From: Phycisphaerae bacterium
GTDB lineage: Bacteria; Planctomycetota; Phycisphaerae; Sedimentisphaerales; Anaerobacaceae
Length of the DNA: 7,845 bases
NCBI GenBank assembly: GCA_030630315.1
Contig: DAOVNI010000063.1
Location: 1 to 7,845, forward strand
Direction: 5' to 3'
In this document: positions 5,215 through 7,845 of the stretch, piece by piece
Numbering within the stretch: position 1 is the stretch's first letter
Layout: the number at the start of each line of letters is the position of its first letter
Notes under the pieces: model-generated
What the model was told of the DNA's origin: nothing
Seen by the model: the letters and a program-made list of their open reading frames with translations, nothing else
Database searches by the model: none
Made by a program: the position numbers and the translations under genes

Positions 5215-6678
5215 TTATGAGCGTTTTGTTCTGCTGTAGCCCTGTTTTCTGTACTTTTCAAGCAGCTTTGTCAGCCGGTCAACGATTTGGGGATATTCGT
5301 CCCAGAGATTTTTGCTCTCGGCGAAATCCTCTTGCAGATTGTATAGCTGCCCCTCAGGCTCGCTTAGCTTTGGCTTGATTGTTTTCGGGTTGCTAAAGCC
5401 CCCGGAGCCGCGGCCAAGTATCAGTTTCCATTTTCCCCGGCGAATGGCGAACATACCTGAGCCGGAATGATGCACGATGGCCTCACGGATTGGCCCGTCG
5501 AGCTCTTGTCCCAATAGCACCGGCAGGATGTTGTAACTGTCTTCAGCGGCGTTTTCCGGCAGTTTCTCGCCGACAATAGCGGCGGAGGTAGCGATAAGGT
5601 CTGTCAGGCAGATGGTCTGTTCGGTGGTGGTGGCGGTCTTTATTCTGCCGGGCCAGCGTGCAACAAATGGCACCCGGTGGCCGCCCTCCCAGATGTCTGC
5701 TTTCTGGCCTCTCAGCTCACCGCAAGATTTGTGCCCGTATTTAGCGTTCTGGTCGGTGCGTGCGCCGTTGTCGCTGGTGAAGATAATCAGGGTGTTATTT
5801 GTCAGATTCAAGCGGTCAAGAGTTTTCAAGATCGCCCCGACCGACCAGTCAGCTTCGTGGATGAAGTCGCCACGGATGCCCATCTGACTGGTGCCGCGGA
5901 ACTTTTTGTTGGGCGTTAGTGGAAGGTGAATGTTGCAGATGGGAAAGTACAAGAAGAAGGGTTTGTCCTTATTGCGCTCGATGAATTTCACGACCTTATC
6001 TGTCTGGACGAGGGCAATCTGTTCGTGCCTGCGTTTCGGTGGAATTGGTTGTTTTTCACCTGTTCCTATTACCTCGATGACTTCGTCCTCACGACGGTCG
6101 AGCACGTAATGGTTTTCGACATAGACAAAAGGCGGCCAGTTGTTGCTGACAGGGACGCCGAAGTAGTAATCGAAACCGACCTCGAGTGGCCCGGGCTTGA
6201 GTTCGCCGTTCCAGTTTGGTTTTTTTTGTCCAAAACCGAGATGCCACTTGCCGACACAGGCGGTAGTGTAACCGGCGGCTTTCAACATTGATGCGACGGT
6301 CGTGCGGTCTTTTTCGAGCAAGAGGGGCGCATTCGGCCTACACACACCTTTTTTCAGCCGGCTTCGCCAGCAGTACCGTCCTGTGAGGACGCCGTAGCGT
6401 GTTGGTGAGCAAACCGCAGCCGGCGTATGGGCATCGGTAAATCGCATGCCTTCTGCGGCGATGCGGTCAATGTTCGTGGTCCTGACCTTCGTTGCACCGT
6501 AACAACTCAAATCACCGTAGCCGAGGTCGTCAGCCATAATGAATATGATGTTTGGTTTATCCGTGGAGGTTTGGGCGGCGGACGGCTTTGTATTGCCCAT
6601 ACATCCCTGTATCGCCAGTGAAGCTGCTGCCAGGCCCGCGGCTTTGATAAAATCGCGTCTGTTGGTTTTGTGCTTCAT
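5215..6678 (-). CDS. Tat-exported sulfatase lipoprotein (type I, formylglycine-dependent)
   Basis: Hydrolyses sulfate esters, probably on sulfated polysaccharides or other sulfated organics, in the cell envelope; the substrate is not predictable. 487 residues, full length. The N-terminus has a twin-arginine signal NRRDFIK (6-12), a short Ala-rich hydrophobic core, and a lipobox AIQGC with Cys26, so it should be exported folded and lipid-anchored. The catalytic domain starts at about 41: NIIFIMADDLGYGD (43-56, metal ligands Asp50/Asp51), then CSPTR (90-94), where Cys90 must be converted to formylglycine. KWHLG (144-148), HLPL (251-254) and SDNGAR (302-307) follow, then GQKADIWEGGHRVPF (324-338). 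The C-terminal subdomain (about 408-480) ends LYNLQEDFAESKNL, typical of arylsulfatase A-like enzymes. Start: ATG at 6678 with AGAGGT (6685-6690) 6 bases upstream. No formylglycine-generating enzyme or sugar-uptake gene is adjacent in the window. Confidence 0.95.
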   Translation of the reverse strand: MKHKTNRRDFIKAAGLAAASLAIQGCMGNTKPSAAQTSTDKPNIIFIMADDLGYGDLSCYGATKVRTTNIDRIAAEGMRFTDAHTPAAVCSPTRYGVLTGRYCWRSRLKKGVCRPNAPLLLEKDRTTVASMLKAAGYTTACVGKWHLGFGQKKPNWNGELKPGPLEVGFDYYFGVPVSNNWPPFVYVENHYVLDRREDEVIEVIGTGEKQPIPPKRRHEQIALVQTDKVVKFIERNKDKPFFLYFPICNIHLPLTPNKKFRGTSQMGIRGDFIHEADWSVGAILKTLDRLNLTNNTLIIFTSDNGARTDQNAKYGHKSCGELRGQKADIWEGGHRVPFVARWPGRIKTATTTEQTICLTDLIATSAAIVGEKLPENAAEDSYNILPVLLGQELDGPIREAIVHHSGSGMFAIRRGKWKLILGRGSGGFSNPKTIKPKLSEPEGQLYNLQEDFAESKNLWDEYPQIVDRLTKLLEKYRKQGYSRTKRS

Positions 6679-6744
6679 AAAAGTACCTCTTAGTTGCGGT
6701 TTTTATTATCCTTTGATGTATGGACTTAAAAAAATAACAGCCCG

Positions 6745-6753
6745 ATTATACCA
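6745..6753 (-). promoter_or_regulatory. extended -10 promoter of the sulfatase gene
   Basis: On the minus strand TGGTATAAT (6745-6753 in + coordinates) is a perfect TATAAT preceded by the TGn extended -10 element. The -35 position has only a weak match (TGTCCA), as is usual for extended -10 promoters. The leader to the ATG at 6678 would be about 60 bases and contains the AGAGGT ribosome site. Confidence 0.65.
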
Positions 6754-6850
6754 GCATTAACGATTTATGGACAGATACTTCTGTGAATATAGTAAAGAAA
6801 AACTTCTTATTAGACGAGTGTAGAATAGGCGAGCCGGGGTCTGAATTTGC

Positions 6851-6879
6851 TTGACAAAAGCCGGTGTTAACGTTAATCT
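6851..6879 (+). promoter_or_regulatory. putative promoter and palindromic operator for the helical-repeat protein gene
   Basis: A perfect -35 box TTGACA (6851-6856) lies upstream; 16-17 bases later the -10 position reads TTAATC or TAATCT, a weak match. Between them sits the perfect 10-bp palindrome TTAACGTTAA (6867-6876), centred on CG like many LacI-family operators. The rest of the divergent spacer 6679-6939 shows no other gene or repeat. Confidence 0.4.
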
Positions 6880-6939
6880 GGATAATATTGAACGCAGGTC
6901 AAGGGTGAAATCTGCTTGTTTTTGAGGGTGTTTATAATA

Positions 6940-7845
6940 ATGAGGGGTAAACGGACGTTTTTGAGTGTTCTGGCGGCATTTTTGGTTTTAGCGATGCATT
7001 CGGGTTCTGAGGCCGTCAATACCAGGGCGATCAACAGGGTGCAGAATAAGGGGGTGCTTGACAGCAGTGATTTTCAGATTATTGACGATTTTGTGAATGA
7101 GGCGGTGCGAGAATTGGTCAGGACCAAAGACGAAGGTTTTTCGTCTATAGCAACGATTCGTTCGGTCATTCTGGCCCGCCGCTCGAGCAAGACGAGCGTT
7201 CAAGCCCAATATGCCGAACAGTTTTCCAAGTCGGCCCTTAAATACATCTCTTCAGGCTTTCAAGACGCCGAGAAACTAACGCTGGAAGATCGCAAGCTCA
7301 AGGTAAAGGTTAATCTTTTGATTCTGATGGATGGTCTTCGCGATGTGCGGTTGGCGGATTTGGCTATCGGGATGCTGAAGGATAAGAATATGGTTATTCG
7401 CTACCTTGCGGTTCATTCTCTTACTAACGCGGGTATTGTAAAGCAATTAAATTCTGCAGGGGCGGACAATTCTAAATTGGCGCGCCGCATCGTCGAGCGC
7501 CTCGGCGAGCTGGTTGACAAGTCCGGTCCTGAGGTGATACGCTTAATGGCTGAATTTGCGGCTGCGGTGAAAGTTGCGCAAGGCGAGGATTTATTAGGCC
7601 AGATAGCTGATATGCGAATGAAAAGATACGCTGACTGGACGGTGAAATATGAACTTCTGGATGCTACCATCTTAAAATTGCTGTACAAAAAGATAACTTC
7701 CCCCCCCTTCTTGCTTTCGCAAGAAAGCAGGGGGGGCCGCTTCGGGCAGCTATATTCTTACGTGCTCCAGAGATATGTTAAGGGGCGGGATTCTCTAAGT
7801 GCAACCCAGAAACATCAACTGGCTTCGGTACTGGTGGAGATAGAG
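6940..7845 (+). CDS. secreted HEAT-like helical-repeat protein, 3' end outside window
   Basis: A frame is open from an ATG at 6940, after GAGGGTG (6924-6930), to the last base: 302 residues with no stop. Residues 1-26 are a Sec signal peptide: RGKR, a hydrophobic FLSVLAAFLVLAM, and a likely cut after SEA. The mature part is almost all alpha-helical by composition. The stretch near 127-165 (KVKVNLLILMDGLRDVRLADL, then MLKDKNMVIRYLAVHSL) resembles tandem HEAT or ARM helix pairs. I recognise no catalytic motif and no named family; a periplasmic scaffold role would be typical, but that is inference. Residues 254-266, SPPFLLSQESRGG, come from a hairpin repeat that interrupts the helical pattern without breaking the frame. 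It is divergent from the sulfatase, with which it shares a 261-base regulatory region. Confidence 0.75.
   Translation, partial: MRGKRTFLSVLAAFLVLAMHSGSEAVNTRAINRVQNKGVLDSSDFQIIDDFVNEAVRELVRTKDEGFSSIATIRSVILARRSSKTSVQAQYAEQFSKSALKYISSGFQDAEKLTLEDRKLKVKVNLLILMDGLRDVRLADLAIGMLKDKNMVIRYLAVHSLTNAGIVKQLNSAGADNSKLARRIVERLGELVDKSGPEVIRLMAEFAAAVKVAQGEDLLGQIADMRMKRYADWTVKYELLDATILKLLYKKITSPPFLLSQESRGGRFGQLYSYVLQRYVKGRDSLSATQKHQLASVLVEIE
7699..7737. repeat. hairpin repeat inserted in frame in the helical-repeat gene
   Basis: A run of eight C (7700-7707) and a run of seven G (7730-7736) bracket TTCTTGCTTTC-GCAA-GAAAGCA. The bases 7705-7718 and 7723-7736 pair as a 14-bp stem, with three G-T wobbles, closed by a GCAA tetraloop. 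An alternative is TTCTTGC/GCAAGAA (7708-7714/7719-7725). The unit reads through as SPPFLLSQESRGG. Composition and symmetry differ sharply from the surrounding coding sequence, which marks it as an insertion. Confidence 0.7.

Noticed and set aside
6988..7209. Minus-strand frames at 6988-7209 and 7413-7688
   Set aside because: They lie opposite the continuous plus-strand frame that has a signal peptide, a ribosome site and helical-repeat character, and they show no domain.

Overview
The window looks like chromosomal DNA of a Gram-negative bacterium, most plausibly a member of the Planctomycetota (Phycisphaerae-like). This is an inference from gene content and style: a Tat-exported sulfatase lipoprotein, a DUF547 lipoprotein on a long Pro/Glu/Lys tether, a secreted helical-repeat protein, generous intergenic leaders, and many short hairpin-forming repeats, some inside reading frames. 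No marker gene fixes the taxonomy.

Layout. Positions 1-135 hold the 3' end of a HicA-type toxin gene. After a spacer with a GC-rich hairpin repeat comes a compact mazE-mazF toxin-antitoxin operon (374-957, + strand). It has a well-formed sigma70-type promoter, and a perfect 7-bp inverted repeat sits between its -35 and -10 boxes. The next four genes lie on the minus strand, each with its own 100-140 base leader: metK (S-adenosylmethionine synthetase), a DUF547 lipoprotein, rtcB (RNA ligase), and a Tat-secreted sulfatase lipoprotein. A divergent intergenic region (6679-6939) then leads to a plus-strand gene for a secreted HEAT-like protein that runs off the end of the window.

The genes do not form one pathway. 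metK and rtcB are housekeeping/RNA-repair genes. The sulfatase, DUF547 protein and helical-repeat protein are envelope or exported proteins. The two toxin-antitoxin pieces form a small accessory patch at the left edge.

The most interesting signal is a set of five short hairpin elements of different sequence (about 240-261, 986-1026, 1689-1718, 5108-5183 and 7699-7737). Two lie in frame inside protein-coding genes. One adds eight residues (ACPERSRG) to a surface turn of the otherwise highly conserved MetK. The other adds about 13 residues (SPPFLLSQESRGG) to the helical-repeat protein. A third, upstream of rtcB, is bounded by an 8-bp direct repeat that looks like a target-site duplication and may supply part of the rtcB promoter. 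The pattern resembles the protein-inserted palindromic elements known from Rickettsia, but the sequences differ.
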